From Novosphingobium sp. BW1 (GTDB lineage Bacteria > Pseudomonadota > Alphaproteobacteria > Sphingomonadales > Sphingomonadaceae), in contig NZ_VIRF01000088.1 of the NCBI RefSeq assembly GCF_008107685.1, positions 42,470 through 106,469 of the forward strand: a stretch of DNA of 64,000 bases, written 5' to 3'. The position numbers and the translations under genes were made by a program. The notes beneath the pieces are model-generated. The model was not told where the DNA came from. It saw only the letters and a program-made list of their open reading frames with translations, and did no database searches. Positions within the stretch are counted from its first letter, which is position 1, and each line of letters begins with the position of its first letter. Below are positions 1 to 8,383 of this stretch, in pieces.

Positions 1-1
1 A

Positions 2-457
2 CTCACGGACGACATCGCAGTACCCAAGGAAGGTGTTGGCGAGGATATTCCGGTGACTTATGTCCCGGCGCGCAATCTGGTGTTTCTGTCGCTGACACTG
101 GCCTGGGCGGAGGCGATCGGGGCCAGTGATATTTTCATTGGTGTGAATGCACTCGACTATTCAGGCTATCCGGATTGTCGGCCAGAGTTCATTTCCGCAT
201 TCGAGAATATCGCCGACCTGGCGACAAAGGCCGGGGCGGAAGGGCAGCCGTTCCGTATTCGCGCGCCGCTCCAGTTTCTGGGCAAGGCAGACATCGCGCG
301 TGAATGTATTCGGCTCGGCCTGGACCCGGCGATGAGTTGGTCCTGCTACGATCCGCAGTCCGATGGGCGTGCGTGTGGGGAGTGCGACAGCTGCCGCTTG
401 CGCAAGGGCGGCTTCGAGCAGGCGGGCCTGATGGATGGGACCGATTACGCGGCCTGA
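2..457 (+). CDS. queC: QueC, 7-cyano-7-deazaguanine synthase (3' part)
   Basis: QueC converts 7-carboxy-7-deazaguanine to preQ0 with ATP and ammonia in the cytoplasmic queuosine pathway. The frame is open from the left edge, so the gene starts outside the window and the N-terminal PP-loop is not visible. The visible part has the family motifs VPARN, IGVNALDYSGYPDCRPEF and the four-cysteine zinc site near the C-terminus (SWSC, then CGEC and DSC). An internal GTG at 53 would give only 134 residues and is not the true start. The TGA at 455-457 ends the gene. No partner gene is visible. Confidence 0.95.
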   Translation, partial: LTDDIAVPKEGVGEDIPVTYVPARNLVFLSLTLAWAEAIGASDIFIGVNALDYSGYPDCRPEFISAFENIADLATKAGAEGQPFRIRAPLQFLGKADIARECIRLGLDPAMSWSCYDPQSDGRACGECDSCRLRKGGFEQAGLMDGTDYAA

Positions 458-530
458 TCGGCGAGGAACTCTGGTTTCCAGAGGTTAGGCCATGCACGCA
501 GACCACAATTGAACAATCAAGAATACGATA

Positions 531-615
531 GATAGATCGGAGGGGCGTCGCCCTCGGGCTCCTCAAGCCAGCTGGTAGCCGTTCCGTCTGGCGACCTGGC
601 TGAGAAGGGTGCGTC
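531..615 (+). repeat. dispersed hairpin repeat, copy 1 (degenerate)
   Basis: This shares a head with copies at 33730 and 59440: GATAG-TC-GAGGG, then TCGCCCTCGGGCTCC. After the head comes a CTGGC-GAGAA-GGTG block, also shared. The second stem differs from the other copies (AGCCAG at 566 pairs with CTGGCT at 596), as in a hairpin whose stem has drifted while pairing was kept. It lies about 75 bp after the queC stop. Confidence 0.6.
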
Positions 616-745
616 GGCTGATCCTTGAGGGCTGCGGGGCGCGCCGAGTTCTCTCCATGGCTTGAAGCCGCGTTGGTCGCCCTGTGTGATCGGTGGCGAT
701 CACGATCCGGGCTCCTCGCAACAGCCCCTGTGAACGTGGAAGGAA
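563..745 (-). other. short unexplained open stretch, possible relic
   Basis: On the minus strand a frame is open for about 60 codons and ends at a TGA at 563-565. It reads roughly as GARIVIATDHTGRP, then SRISRRTLLSQVARRNGYQLA. I recognise no family. The only ATG gives a 31-residue protein, and the 3' end overlaps the hairpin repeat. It may be a gene relic or chance reading through GC-rich DNA. Apart from an 18-bp palindrome at 686-703, I see nothing else between 616 and 768. Confidence 0.15.
686..703. repeat. short perfect palindrome in the queC-ompA gap
   Basis: GTGATCG and CGATCAC are separated by a four-base loop. There is no T-tract on either side, so it does not look like a terminator. 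It could be a protein-binding site. Confidence 0.3.
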
Positions 746-763
746 GATGCGCCTTGCCCAAAG

Positions 764-790
764 AAAAAGGGGCCGGATTTCTCCGGCCCC
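764..790 (-). terminator. Rho-independent terminator of the OmpA-family gene
   Basis: An 8-bp GC stem (769-776 with 783-790) has a 6-base loop. On the minus strand it is followed by TTTTTCTTT. It starts 28 bp after the stop codon of the OmpA-family gene. Confidence 0.85.
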
Positions 791-817
791 CTGATCTTTG
801 TACCGTTGCCGGTCAGC

Positions 818-1819
818 TTACATGCCCGAACCCGGACCGTAAGTGATTTCGACGCGGCGGTTCTGCAGTTCGCGGACGCCGTCGGCGGTGGGAACGCGCT
901 GGTTCTCTTCGCCGAAGCCTTCGCTCGAGATCGCCGTACCCGGGATGCCGTGCGAGGTCAGGTAAGCCTGAACCGAGTCGTTACGACGCTCGGAAAGACC
1001 CATGTTGTAGGTCTTGGCGCCCGACGAGTCGGTGTAGCCAGCGAGCATGATCGGAACGTTGTCGCAGTTGCCGTAAGCCGTGATCGCGCTGTCGAGGACC
1101 GTGGCGGCCTCAGGCGTGATGTCCGAGCTGTCCCAATCGAAGAACACGATGTACGGGCCCTTGTTGCAGACAACCTGCGGCGGCGGCGGCGGCGGCGGAG
1201 CCGCTTCCTCACCGAAGTTGTAGCTGATGGTGCCCATCAGCGAGTGCGAACGCCAGCGGGTTTCCAGGCTGTCGCCTGCCGTGGTCACCAGATCGATGTT
1301 GTCAGCGTTGAAGAAGCGATACTTCAGGCCGACATCGACATGGTTCGAAAGCGGAGCGCGAACACCCGCGAGAACCTGCCATGCGAAGCCCGTGTCGCTG
1401 TCGTCAACGAGATCGTAGCTGACGCGTGCGACACCGGCGCCACCGCCGACAAAGCCCTGGAGGCCGTCGTCGGGACCGAAGTCGAGAAGGCCGTTGACCA
1501 TGAACGACAGCGCATTGGCGTCGCCGAGGTATGCAGCCGGACCAGCGTAATCGACATAGTTGTCGACGCTAGCTTCGCGGTAGCTGGCTTCGGTTTCGAG
1601 ACGGAATGCCCCGAAGTCGTAGCCAACCACGCCACCGCCATCAAAGCCGGTGTTGAAGTCGAACTGGCCAACGTTGTCGACACCATTGATGTCAGCGTCA
1701 GCATCTTCGACGATCATGGCGCCGAAATCGAGCTCGACATACCATGCGCCATCGCGCGCGAGCGCGGGAGTGGCGATAGCTGTCGAAGCCAGCGCCAGTC
1801 CAATGACGAGTTTCCTCAT
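818..1819 (-). CDS. OmpA-family outer-membrane protein
   Basis: A 333-residue envelope protein that should join the outer membrane to peptidoglycan. It has a signal peptide of about 21 residues ending ALA. Residues 22-205 alternate aromatic and polar residues, as in an eight-stranded barrel. A seven-proline hinge sits at 208-214, and an OmpA/MotB peptidoglycan-binding domain fills about 222-328 (FFDWDSSDITPEA, GYTDSSG, LSERRNDSVQAYL, NRRVEITYG). The sequence AGGGGAA lies just before the ATG and is a good ribosome site. The gene is transcribed alone: the next gene downstream is on the opposite strand and the upstream gap is 190 bp. It lies beside the GTA cluster but nothing ties it functionally to it. 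Confidence 0.95.
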   Translation of the reverse strand: MRKLVIGLALASTAIATPALARDGAWYVELDFGAMIVEDADADINGVDNVGQFDFNTGFDGGGVVGYDFGAFRLETEASYREASVDNYVDYAGPAAYLGDANALSFMVNGLLDFGPDDGLQGFVGGGAGVARVSYDLVDDSDTGFAWQVLAGVRAPLSNHVDVGLKYRFFNADNIDLVTTAGDSLETRWRSHSLMGTISYNFGEEAAPPPPPPPQVVCNKGPYIVFFDWDSSDITPEAATVLDSAITAYGNCDNVPIMLAGYTDSSGAKTYNMGLSERRNDSVQAYLTSHGIPGTAISSEGFGEENQRVPTADGVRELQNRRVEITYGPGSGM

Positions 1820-2010
1820 ACGTTTCCCCTACTGATAGAGATTTGGAGCCACCGAGTGCGAAGAGTCTCTAACCCTTCAACAATCTGCGCGCAAGCGCAC
1901 ATTGCGGACCACTGTTGCAAGAATGTCACGCCGGAAAGGGTCGTTGGCCGCGCATCGCTACCGCAGCGGTAATTTTGCATTGCCCCTTTGCCCTCGTCCT
2001 TGGTTGCCCA

Positions 2011-2469
2011 TCAAGCCCCTGGGAGAATGCCCAGGATCTGCAGGGCCGAGACCAATTGCGTGACCGCGGCCCTTGCTTCGATGTCAACCACCGCCCCTCC
2101 GTTTGGTTCCTGAACACTTTGCGTTTTTTTCCAGCCTGCCTGGAAAAATCGTTCCTGTGCAGCGGCTATGTCGTAAATACGCAGACCATCCCGGGGCGGC
2201 ACGAAGAGCCATTGCCCCCCCTGCCTGCAGGCCAAGGATTCGTCGTGGCCCGCCCATTCGCCTGTGGCGCCTGCGCCGATCAGCCAGGCTTGCCCATCTT
2301 CGGCAGTGGCAGGGGGTGTTGCAGCTACACCCTCGACCGTGGTGTGCAGCAAGGCGTCGAGACGAAAAAGGGCCTCGTTGATAAAAAATTCCTTCTGCGC
2401 CTGCCCCTGAAAAAGCAGCGGCAAGGTGTAGCGGGGGCTGGCGGCATTAAAGGTAACCGAGTCTGTCAT
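2011..2469 (-). CDS. DUF2793 protein at the end of the GTA cluster
   Basis: A 152-residue protein resembling DUF2793, a family found at the tail-fibre end of many alphaproteobacterial phage and GTA loci (SPRYTLPLLFQGQAQKEFFINEA near the start, QGGQWLFVPPRDGLRIYD in the middle). It has no signal peptide or membrane segment. It begins 45 bp after the megatron-like gene and is the last gene of the run. By position it may be a tail tip or fibre component that contacts the recipient surface; that is inference. In other genomes DUF2793 is often part of a longer fibre, and here it stands alone. Confidence 0.75.
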   Translation of the reverse strand: MTDSVTFNAASPRYTLPLLFQGQAQKEFFINEALFRLDALLHTTVEGVAATPPATAEDGQAWLIGAGATGEWAGHDESLACRQGGQWLFVPPRDGLRIYDIAAAQERFFQAGWKKTQSVQEPNGGAVVDIEARAAVTQLVSALQILGILPGA

Positions 2470-2514
2470 GCTTGCACTCCTTGGAACGGTTTCGGTCGTG
2501 GGCAGGGCAATGCG

Positions 2515-4713
2515 TCAGGCCGGCTCGAGAGTGCCCAGGAGGAGGGCCGGGGAGAGGGCGTGGGAGCCTGCCTGGCGCACGTGCAACTGCGCTGTGTTGG
2601 CAGCTTCGCCGAGAGTGGCGGCCATCGCCGGTGAAATCTCGATCCGGGGCTCCTGGACCTGCCAGGAGGCCAGTGGCTGTTCGGGGTTCCCCAGAGTCAG
2701 GAGGTAGATCTCGGTCTCCTCCACCAGCGGAACGTCGAGTGTGTCGGCCCAGCGCCATGCGCCGCGCGCGCGGCGTGTCCAGGTAAAGCGGACGGTTCCA
2801 TCGGGAAGGCGCGTGCGGCGCGGATGGACCGGGGCGAGCGGACGCTGTGTGATGCCATCAAGGTGCACCTTGGTGCGTACCGGTGCGGCATCGCCGCGCC
2901 CCAGTGCGACGACCTCGCGCTCCGCTGCGCTGCCCAGAAGAGCTGCGTCGAGGGGGCGGATGGCGGTGTCGAGAAGGGCAAAGGGCTCGCCCGTGGCATG
3001 GCCCGCCAGGCCAGCCTCGCTGCCAGCGAGGCCGCGCAGGAAGCCGGAGAGCCGCCATGAGCCAGGGCCTATCAGGTTCGCCTCGGCGAACTGGACAAGT
3101 TCTTCGCCAACAAGCGCGAGATTGACGCCTTGGGCGAGTTCGGCCGTGTTCGCTCCACTCAAAACCATTGCGGGATCAGGAAGGGTGACATCGAGCCAGG
3201 ACGTCCGGTCGAGCAGAAGCAAACTGGCTGGGGCGAGAGCATTGGTGGTAACCCCCATCAGGGCCCGCGTCCGTCCGGTCGAGCCGAGCGGTTCCAGCGC
3301 TCCGCTGCCGGGATCGGCATAGAGCGCGGCGCCCGGCCAGCCTGCGCTGGAGGAGGAGGCCGCTACGTGGGGCCGCGGTGCGGCGCTGTGCGCGCTGGCG
3401 CTGTCCAAGGGAAGTTCGAACGCCACCAATTGGGTTTCGCCCGGGGGCAGGTCCACGGGAGGGGCATAGCGACCCGAGGTCCCGGTCAGAGGAGTGGTAT
3501 CCAGTGCTGCTGTGGGCAGGCGGCGCTCCAACTCCAGCTCGACGCCCGCCTCGCACCACTCCCAGGCGCGCACGCGCCATGTGCCGGAATGTTCCGGTAG
3601 GCGCACTTCGACGCCCGGCGCAATGGCGGGATCGAGTTCGGTCGTGCGCCAGGCAATCGTATCGCGTGCGCGCTCCGCACGCCGGTGCGCACGGTGGATC
3701 AGGCGGGCGGCACTGACTGCATCGAGGCTCGCGGGCAGGTCGATGCCGACTGGCGCGCCTGGGGCGGGACGCCCGGCAACGCGCTGCACTCCGGGCAGGT
3801 AGTCCCGATCCTGGTCGTAGTAGCGAAGGAGTGCAAGCGGGCTTGGTGCGGCTTCGCGGCGGCTCCTGGCAAAGCCGCTCCGCGCGCCGAACCCGTCCTG
3901 GTCCTCGGGCACGGCGGCAGCGCCGAGTGTCTTCATTGCGCCCGTAGCGCTTTCCTGGCGCAAGATCAGGGTCTCGCCCGAGGCGTCGGTGTCGAGGGGG
4001 AAGACCGCGTCGAGCGCCTGAAGGCTTTCCACCACCGGACCTGAACAGCTGAAGCCTGTCAGTTCCGGCAGCTGGGCGCTGGTCTCGCAGGCCTCGAGCG
4101 CGTCGTCGAGGATATCCTGCAGGTGGACCGTATCGCCCGCGAAGACTTCGAAGGTCAGGCCAGGAATACGGTTGTAGAAGTCGGCGAGCTGCAGATCCTC
4201 GAAAACGACGTAGGCAAGGCCACGATAGGCGGGGCAGCTTTGTGTACCCTCGGCGCTGGCAAGCAGGGGGTCGAGGGGCTGGTCCCCGCGTCCTGTGTGA
4301 ACGCGCACGGTGCCGCCGGCCTTGAGGTCCCCCTGCGCGCCGCGCAGCAGTTTGCCGTCAGCCCAGATACGCCCAATGCCCTCAATCGGACGGCTGGCAA
4401 GCGCAACGGCGAAGCTTGCACTATACGAGTAGGTGGAAAGGGCAGGGGAACCCTTGCCGGTGCCCACTGTCTCGCTGTGTTCGGTGAGTTCGGTGGCCCA
4501 GATCATGCTGCCCGCGACGCGCATCGCGCCGTAGTGGCGGGGGAGGACCTCGCCATAGGTCGAGCGCGTCGCATCGAGTTCGCTCAGGCGGGGTCCCTGG
4601 CGGGACGAGGCAAAGAGCGCGCCGTCGATCTGGCGTCCGACAAGCGAACCGATGGCTCCGCCAACGGGACCGGCAAGGGCCGTGCCCGCCGCGCTGAAGA
4701 CAAGTGTGGCCAT
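2515..4713 (-). CDS. GTA gp15-like megatron / phage tail tip protein
   Basis: A 732-residue baseplate protein. The start MATLVFSAAGTALAG fits the RcGTA gp15 N-terminus (hydrophobic, glycine-rich), followed by TYGEVLPRHYGAMRVAGSMIWATELTE and AYRGLAYVVFEDLQLADFYNRIP, both typical of the family. The frame is open for a further 87 codons upstream, but that part covers the peptidase gene and has no family resemblance, so the ATG at 4713 was chosen. RcGTA gp15 is about 1300 residues and carries a TIM-barrel domain after the first conserved block. Here that block runs straight into the C-terminal tail-protein region, and a TIM-like domain sits in the gp12 homologue instead. It lies 25 bp after the peptidase gene. 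Confidence 0.9.
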   Translation of the reverse strand: MATLVFSAAGTALAGPVGGAIGSLVGRQIDGALFASSRQGPRLSELDATRSTYGEVLPRHYGAMRVAGSMIWATELTEHSETVGTGKGSPALSTYSYSASFAVALASRPIEGIGRIWADGKLLRGAQGDLKAGGTVRVHTGRGDQPLDPLLASAEGTQSCPAYRGLAYVVFEDLQLADFYNRIPGLTFEVFAGDTVHLQDILDDALEACETSAQLPELTGFSCSGPVVESLQALDAVFPLDTDASGETLILRQESATGAMKTLGAAAVPEDQDGFGARSGFARSRREAAPSPLALLRYYDQDRDYLPGVQRVAGRPAPGAPVGIDLPASLDAVSAARLIHRAHRRAERARDTIAWRTTELDPAIAPGVEVRLPEHSGTWRVRAWEWCEAGVELELERRLPTAALDTTPLTGTSGRYAPPVDLPPGETQLVAFELPLDSASAHSAAPRPHVAASSSSAGWPGAALYADPGSGALEPLGSTGRTRALMGVTTNALAPASLLLLDRTSWLDVTLPDPAMVLSGANTAELAQGVNLALVGEELVQFAEANLIGPGSWRLSGFLRGLAGSEAGLAGHATGEPFALLDTAIRPLDAALLGSAAEREVVALGRGDAAPVRTKVHLDGITQRPLAPVHPRRTRLPDGTVRFTWTRRARGAWRWADTLDVPLVEETEIYLLTLGNPEQPLASWQVQEPRIEISPAMAATLGEAANTAQLHVRQAGSHALSPALLLGTLEPA

Positions 4714-4738
4714 GAGGAAAGCATCCCGCAGGAGTGGA

Positions 4739-5179
4739 TCAGGAGGAGAGAGAGGGAAGGCGCCAGGCACCAAGCTGCCGCCAGGAGGCAGGCAGCGGAC
4801 CCTCGACGATGCGGCGGAGGCCCGCATGGGCATGGATCGCGATGTTGCTGTCGGGCGCGCTGTGGATGAGGAAATGGTATTGGCATGTACAGGTGCGGAC
4901 CATCGCGATGTCTCCGGGCGCTGGCTTGCCAAGAGCTGGGTGCAGTCCGGCGGCAGCGAGAATGCTCCCGGCATCGGGGGGCTGCTCGGAGCGCAGCGTA
5001 TAGCGCGCCGGTAGTGCGAGTGGCCGGTCCAGTCTCGCCAATGCGGCGCCGATGAGGCCTGCGCAGTCCAGTCCCGTCGCCGGATTACGCCCGCATAGTC
5101 GGAAGGGCGTGCCTACGAGAGCGCGCGCGGCTTCGATCAGGGCGGCAGGAGTAGAAGCGAGGTGCGTGGCGCGGGTCAC
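4739..5179 (-). CDS. GTA gp14, NlpC/P60 cell-wall peptidase
   Basis: A 146-residue NlpC/P60 cysteine peptidase of the tail tip, expected to open the recipient peptidoglycan during DNA delivery. The catalytic cysteine is in GLDCAGLIGAAL (near residue 39), after the substrate-pocket motif RALVGTPFRLCGRNP. A histidine candidate is in AIHAHAGLRRIVE (near 118). The length matches the RcGTA peptidase. Its ATG overlaps the hub gene stop by 4 bp, which implies translational coupling. Confidence 0.92.
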   Translation of the reverse strand: MTRATHLASTPAALIEAARALVGTPFRLCGRNPATGLDCAGLIGAALARLDRPLALPARYTLRSEQPPDAGSILAAAGLHPALGKPAPGDIAMVRTCTCQYHFLIHSAPDSNIAIHAHAGLRRIVEGPLPASWRQLGAWRLPSLSS

Positions 5180-5997
5180 AGGGCGGAAGGGTAACGCTGA
5201 AGCAGGTCGTTGCCGGGCAGGTGCGGCTCGCCCCTGAAATTGATGGCGTTGGCAAAGCGGGTGGAGCAGGTGTTCAGCGTGTGGTCGCAGCCCTCGCGCA
5301 GGCGCACGGGTGTGCCTGGCAAGGGAGCCGGCTCCATCGCTTGGTCGAGCACCAGCGCGCCCTCAGCGGTCACGCCGAGAATGGTGACGATCTGGCCCGT
5401 GCGTGCGCCATCGAGCCAGCGCAGGGTGCCGCCCGTAAACAGGACAGGATCGGTGAGGCTCGCAGGCGTGACGCTATTTTCCTCTTCGTTGGCATCGAGG
5501 ATGTGCGTCTCGGTTTCGAAGCGACGCGCGCTGAGGTTGCAGCCAGGTCCTGCAAATTCCGCGCGGCACGAAGGGCTGGTGCGCGGCAGGGTGTCGCGCG
5601 CGAGTTCGCTCTTGCGCGAGGAAAGCTGAGCCTCGAAGCCGCCGTCGCTTTCGAGGATGGTGCCAAGGCTTCCGGTGTAGAGCAGGTGGTGCTCGAAGGT
5701 TTCCCAGTCGACAAGGCCAATACGTACCCCTGCGCCGTCGAAGCGACCCTGCTCAAGATCCTCCTGGGTGATCGAACCATGGGTGATGGCCCCGCGCACG
5801 TCGGCGCTGTCCGGTTCGAACCCGGCTGAACGGCGGATCGAGGAGGGCAGCATTCCGGGCGAGGCGCGGTGGAGGACCCCATCGAACCACAAGTCCGCAT
5901 CGTGGGTGGTGAAACCCAGAGTGACGCCGTCGCGGCGCAGGATGCGCCAAAAAAGGGCTACGGTTTCAAGCTCCTCGGAAAACCAGGTGCGCATCAC
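5176..5997 (-). CDS. GTA gp13, hub protein (DUF2163)
   Basis: A 273-residue DUF2163 protein with the BR0599-type C-terminal region. Motifs include LFWRILRRDGVTLGFTTHD near residue 16, DVRGAITHGSITQEDLEQGRFDGA near 66, and RFANAINFRGEPHLPGND near the end. It should form the trimeric hub between the distal tail ring and the megatron. Four cysteines (CRAEFAGPGC, then GCDHTLNTC) match the positions where the RcGTA hub carries an iron-sulfur cluster; the assignment here is by analogy. It overlaps both neighbours by 4 bp. Confidence 0.92.
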   Translation of the reverse strand: MMRTWFSEELETVALFWRILRRDGVTLGFTTHDADLWFDGVLHRASPGMLPSSIRRSAGFEPDSADVRGAITHGSITQEDLEQGRFDGAGVRIGLVDWETFEHHLLYTGSLGTILESDGGFEAQLSSRKSELARDTLPRTSPSCRAEFAGPGCNLSARRFETETHILDANEEENSVTPASLTDPVLFTGGTLRWLDGARTGQIVTILGVTAEGALVLDQAMEPAPLPGTPVRLREGCDHTLNTCSTRFANAINFRGEPHLPGNDLLQRYPSAL

Positions 5998-8342
5998 ATG
6001 GCCTCCCGGATTTCGACGATGGGCACGCTGGGAGCCTCGCCGGCGGCGAACGAGGAGCCGGAAATTTCGAGCTGGTCATCGGCAAAACGCACGGGCACAT
6101 CGAAGAGGAAGCCGGCGCGTACCACGCTTCCTGCTGGAGGCGCTTCGTCGAAGGTGATCACGCCGCCAGGCAAAAGGGTCCAGTTGCCCTTCTGGACCAC
6201 GCCATCGAGCGAGACGAGCACGCTTGCGGCATCGGGCCGGGTAATCCGGCGCACTTGCAGGGCCTCGCCTTCGCCATAGCACTTGAGAAGCGCGAAATCG
6301 GCGCGCAGGCCATCTCCCTCTCCCAGTTCCTGGTCGAGCTCGGTGGGGGTGTCGACCATGCTGGCCGAGCTGAAGTCGCTGGGATCGCGCAGGCGAAAGC
6401 CACGCGCGGGACCACGGCGAGCACGGAAGAAGGCGATGAGCGTGCCCAGTTCGGCTTCCGAGCGCACGCCTGGCCCCACGTCGAAGCGCAGGCGGGCATT
6501 GGCCCAGAGGCTGTTGCGGCGCTCGAAGCCCGAAGCGGTCACCGAGACGCTGGTCGAGAATTCGGGGGTCACGGTGGCATCGCGGCCGAGCGCGAGAGGA
6601 TAGAGGATATCGTCGAAGGCCTGCATTGCCTCGTCTCCGGTCGGGGGGGGAGGGGGCGCGGGAAGGCGCACGTAGCCATCGCGCATGATCTGGGGCAGCG
6701 CCCAGACAATGATCTCGTGGGGACTGCGGGCCTGGGCTTCGTCGATGCCGTCATCGATCCGCCGCCACAGGTCGGCGTCGTCAGGATCAAGGACGAAGCC
6801 CGCGAGGTAGTCCTGCTCTGTCGGGGGATAGCCCAGGCGTGTGTTCACCGTCTCGTAGGCGCGGCGGCGCGCGGCATCGCGCCCCTCAGTGAGCCAGTCG
6901 TAGTCCTCGACCTGGAGACGGTCGAAGGCCGGGGCCGCCCAGCCAACGGGCAAATTGGCGCGGTAGAGTTCGGGCATCGAAGGGGCGAGGATCGTGGGGG
7001 TGAAGACGAGCGCCAGCGCTTCGACGGGATCGGGCGCGACGGCGGCGCGAACTGCGCTCACCAGCGCGGCGGTGGATTGCGCGAGCAGGGCTCCGGCGGC
7101 ATCGAGCAGGTCGGTCTGTGCGGGAGTGAGGGGCTCGCGCATGTCCGGGATGGTCACGGGATCGCCGCCCAGAGCTGCGGACGATGCCGCATCGTAGAGG
7201 CAGATGCTTCCCTCTGCGGTCGTCCACCACCAGGGCTCGCCGACCTGAAAGCGGACCTCGCACCCCGCGTCCGCCATCAGCTGGGCAAAGGAACCGCCGA
7301 CCAATTGCAGCCAGGTCATTGCCTGGGCGTGGGCGGGGGAGAGCAACGAGGACGGTGGCTCCCAGCCGGTGAGCGCCGGATTGCCCAGATGGTCGCGCTG
7401 CATCCAGTCATCCGGGCAGTGCTGGGCGAAAAGTTCGTAGGAAAGGGACGCGATCGGGCGAAATCCTTGCGCGGCGCACGCGGCGAAGAAGGCCGCATGC
7501 CAGGTGCGGGTGGGGGTGTTGAGCGGATCGCCGGACGTCGAGACCAGAAAGTCGCCCGAGGCCTGGGCCAGGCGGAAGAAATGGCTCATGCCCACGTAGT
7601 GCAGGACCGTGCCGCGATAGCCGAGCTGGCGTATGGTGCGCACGAGCCGGGCCGGGGTCTGGACGCCGTCGTCATCATAGCCGGTCGCGATGGCAAGGCC
7701 GTGCGGGGGCAGGAAAACGTCGCCGATCTCCAGCATGGCGCGCTCGCCATCGCAGCTGATCGCGCTCACTTCGATCCAGCCTTCCGCCTCGGCGGGGAGC
7801 GGGGTTTCGCTGCCGGCAACGTAGCCCGGCGGCGCGAAGGAGATGAACATCCGGTCGATATCACCCGGCCACACCGGATCGGAGTCCGCCGGAAGAGAGA
7901 AGCCACCTTCAAGCTGCGAGAAGGGCAGCGTAATCACCGCATCCTCTGGGCTGCCCTGCGCATAGTTCCAGAGACGCACGTACCAGGTGCGCGCCGTCCC
8001 TTGCGAGTCGCGCCCCTCGATGGTCAGCGTCGGGCCATTGACCGCATCGAGCGCCAGCACGCCGCCCGAACGCCAGCGGAAGCTGAGGTGCGTGTGGGAG
8101 TAGTCACGGTCGGTGCGGTAAGCGAGGAGCGGGTGGTCGAGCGTGTCCTCGCTTGCCCAGATGAGACCGCCAAGGTCGATCTCGCGCAGGAAACTGGCCT
8201 CGACGCGCAGGGAATCGGGGCCAGTCGAGAGGATTGTCGCGACCATGGGGCGGGGGTAGTTGACGGTCCAGAAGCGTGGATCGAAGCGCTGGATCCAGTC
8301 ACTGTCCTGTCCTTTGCGACTGTCGGCAAGCCAGAAGGCCAT
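5994..8342 (-). CDS. GTA distal tail protein: TIM-like N-terminal domain fused to DUF2460
   Basis: A 782-residue protein. The last 200 residues or so (from MQAFDDILYPLALGRDATVTPEFSTSV) are DUF2460, the whole of RcGTA gp12: SLWANARLRFDVGPG, IAFFRARRGPARGFRLRDPSDF and a C-terminal IVEIREAM. About 570 residues precede it: an N-terminal beta-rich part, then a region resembling a glycosidase-type TIM barrel (GYRGTVLHYVGMSHFFRL, FFAACAAQGFRPIASLSYELF, EVRFQVGEPWWWT, RSPHEIIVWALPQIMRDGYVRLP). A proline run separates the two. RcGTA gp12 lacks this N-terminal domain. Catalysis is doubtful; in tails such domains are structural. It begins 41 bp after the tape measure gene. Confidence 0.88.
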   Translation of the reverse strand: MAFWLADSRKGQDSDWIQRFDPRFWTVNYPRPMVATILSTGPDSLRVEASFLREIDLGGLIWASEDTLDHPLLAYRTDRDYSHTHLSFRWRSGGVLALDAVNGPTLTIEGRDSQGTARTWYVRLWNYAQGSPEDAVITLPFSQLEGGFSLPADSDPVWPGDIDRMFISFAPPGYVAGSETPLPAEAEGWIEVSAISCDGERAMLEIGDVFLPPHGLAIATGYDDDGVQTPARLVRTIRQLGYRGTVLHYVGMSHFFRLAQASGDFLVSTSGDPLNTPTRTWHAAFFAACAAQGFRPIASLSYELFAQHCPDDWMQRDHLGNPALTGWEPPSSLLSPAHAQAMTWLQLVGGSFAQLMADAGCEVRFQVGEPWWWTTAEGSICLYDAASSAALGGDPVTIPDMREPLTPAQTDLLDAAGALLAQSTAALVSAVRAAVAPDPVEALALVFTPTILAPSMPELYRANLPVGWAAPAFDRLQVEDYDWLTEGRDAARRRAYETVNTRLGYPPTEQDYLAGFVLDPDDADLWRRIDDGIDEAQARSPHEIIVWALPQIMRDGYVRLPAPPPPPTGDEAMQAFDDILYPLALGRDATVTPEFSTSVSVTASGFERRNSLWANARLRFDVGPGVRSEAELGTLIAFFRARRGPARGFRLRDPSDFSSASMVDTPTELDQELGEGDGLRADFALLKCYGEGEALQVRRITRPDAASVLVSLDGVVQKGNWTLLPGGVITFDEAPPAGSVVRAGFLFDVPVRFADDQLEISGSSFAAGEAPSVPIVEIREAM

Positions 8343-8383
8343 GGGCGGGTTCCTCGTCGGCGATAGAGTGGATGACCGAAACG

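Noticed and set aside
6255..8366. 703-codon open frame on the plus strand opposite the distal tail protein
   Set aside because: It is the antisense frame of a well-supported GTA gene. High GC removes stop codons, and the translation has no recognisable domain.
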